Under the pieces are notes generated by a model, which saw only the letters and a list, made by a program, of their open reading frames with translations, had not been told where the DNA came from and searched no databases. DNA of 12,862 nucleotides from Deltaproteobacteria bacterium UBA2221 (GTDB taxonomy: Bacteria; Desulfobacterota; Syntrophorhabdia; Syntrophorhabdales; WCHB1-27): positions 15,627 through 28,488 of the forward strand of contig DCUF01000038.1 in the NCBI GenBank assembly GCA_002328485.1. The letters are read 5' to 3'. Shown here one piece after another: positions 12,236 through 12,862 of the stretch. The first letter of the stretch is position 1, and each line of letters begins with the position of its first letter. A program made the position numbers and the translations under genes.

Positions 12236-12862
12236 CTACTTCAACATGGTAAGGAACATGCCTGCGGCAATGGCCGTGCCGATAACCCCGGCCACATTCG
12301 GTCCCATGGCGTGCATGAGCAGGTGGTTCTTGGGGTCATATTCCAGTCCGATCTTCTGGGAGACACGGGCAGCCATGGGTACGGCCGATACGCCGGCAGA
12401 CCCGATGAGGGGGTTGATCTTCTCTTTCAGGAAAAGGTTCATAAGCTTCACAAGCAGGATACCGCCAACGGTAGAGAAGGCAAAGGCCACAAGGCCCAAA
12501 CAGAAGATGAACAACGGGGCGGGCCGCAGGAAGTTCGCGGCCTGCATGGTGGAGCCCACACTCAGGCCTAAGAAGATGGTGACAATATTGAGAAGAGCGC
12601 CCTGGGAGACATCAGTCAGCCGCGCAACAACCCTTGACTCACGCATGAGGTTGCCGAGCATCAGAAGACCGATCAAAGGAGCGATAGCAGGTACCAGAAG
12701 GGTGATGAGAAGGGTTGCCACCAGAGGGAATACCATCCTCTCCAGTTTCGTAACCGGGCGCATCTGCTTCATGCGGATCGTTTTTTCCTTCTTGGTGGTG
12801 AGAAGTCTCATGATGGGCGGCTGGATGAGGGGAACCATCGCCATGTAGGAATAGGCCGCCAC
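12236..12862 (-). CDS. Na+-translocating decarboxylase beta subunit (C-terminal part)
   Basis: The frame is open to the window's right edge, so the N-terminus is missing; 208 residues are visible. It is a membrane protein of the OadB/GcdB/MmdB family, which couples decarboxylation of oxaloacetate, glutaconyl-CoA or methylmalonyl-CoA to Na+ export. Family marks are LMLGNLMRES, FLGLSVGSTM, INPLIGSAGVSAVPMAARVSQ and HAMGPNVAGVIGTAIAAG. The N, G, S and R of the third motif correspond to residues known to matter in the Klebsiella oxaloacetate decarboxylase beta subunit (N373, G377, S382, R389). The substrate cannot be told without the alpha subunit, which is not in view. It heads, or is within, the operon with the kinase-like and antiporter genes. 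Confidence 0.95.
   Translation of the reverse strand: MAAYSYMAMVPLIQPPIMRLLTTKKEKTIRMKQMRPVTKLERMVFPLVATLLITLLVPAIAPLIGLLMLGNLMRESRVVARLTDVSQGALLNIVTIFLGLSVGSTMQAANFLRPAPLFIFCLGLVAFAFSTVGGILLVKLMNLFLKEKINPLIGSAGVSAVPMAARVSQKIGLEYDPKNHLLMHAMGPNVAGVIGTAIAAGMFLTMLK

Overview
The window looks like a chromosomal segment of an anaerobic, Gram-negative bacterium, most likely of the Desulfobacterota (sulfate-reducing or syntrophic deltaproteobacterial type). This is inferred from the gene mix: a sigma-54 activator, DUF134 plus orange-protein/NifX-like genes with an Mrp/NBP35 ATPase, an FmdE-type protein, a Na+-translocating decarboxylase beta subunit, a NhaD/CitMHS-like carrier, and an exported protein with a possible STN fold. 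No rRNA, tRNA, CRISPR array or insertion sequence was seen. Both edge genes (sigma-54 activator, left; decarboxylase beta subunit, right) are cut by the window.

Region 1 (1-2045): the C-terminal part of a sigma-54 enhancer-binding protein on +, converging on a stand-alone Tm-1-like (UPF0261) protein on -.

Region 2 (about 2200-6512) is the most interesting part. A + operon, DUF134 regulator - NifX/ORP-like protein - FmdB zinc ribbon - FmdE-like protein (2309-3906), converges on a - operon, DUF134::NifX fusion - Mrp/NBP35 ATPase - MoaD/ThiS-like protein (6059-3986). A second MoaD-like gene (6228-6512, +) is divergent from the fusion gene. The parts occur twice (two DUF134 domains, two NifX-like domains, two ubiquitin-fold proteins). 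Both DUF134 promoters carry a related 16-bp palindrome inside or over the core promoter. I read this as one autoregulated metal-sulfur or molybdenum/tungsten cofactor module related to the orange-protein (ORP)/Mrp system known from Desulfovibrio. The relationship and metal are inference.

Region 3 (6513-9840): a LysR-type regulator (-), an exported basic protein with a possible STN-like domain (+), and an orphan NarL-type response regulator (-). The last two converge so closely that one CTAG supplies both stop codons.

Region 4 (9992-12862, all -): decarboxylase beta subunit, then a cytidylate-kinase-like protein with a BON-like C-terminal domain, then a NhaD/CitMHS-like membrane carrier. This suggests a sodium-energetics operon. 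Two strong hairpins lie between the first two genes.
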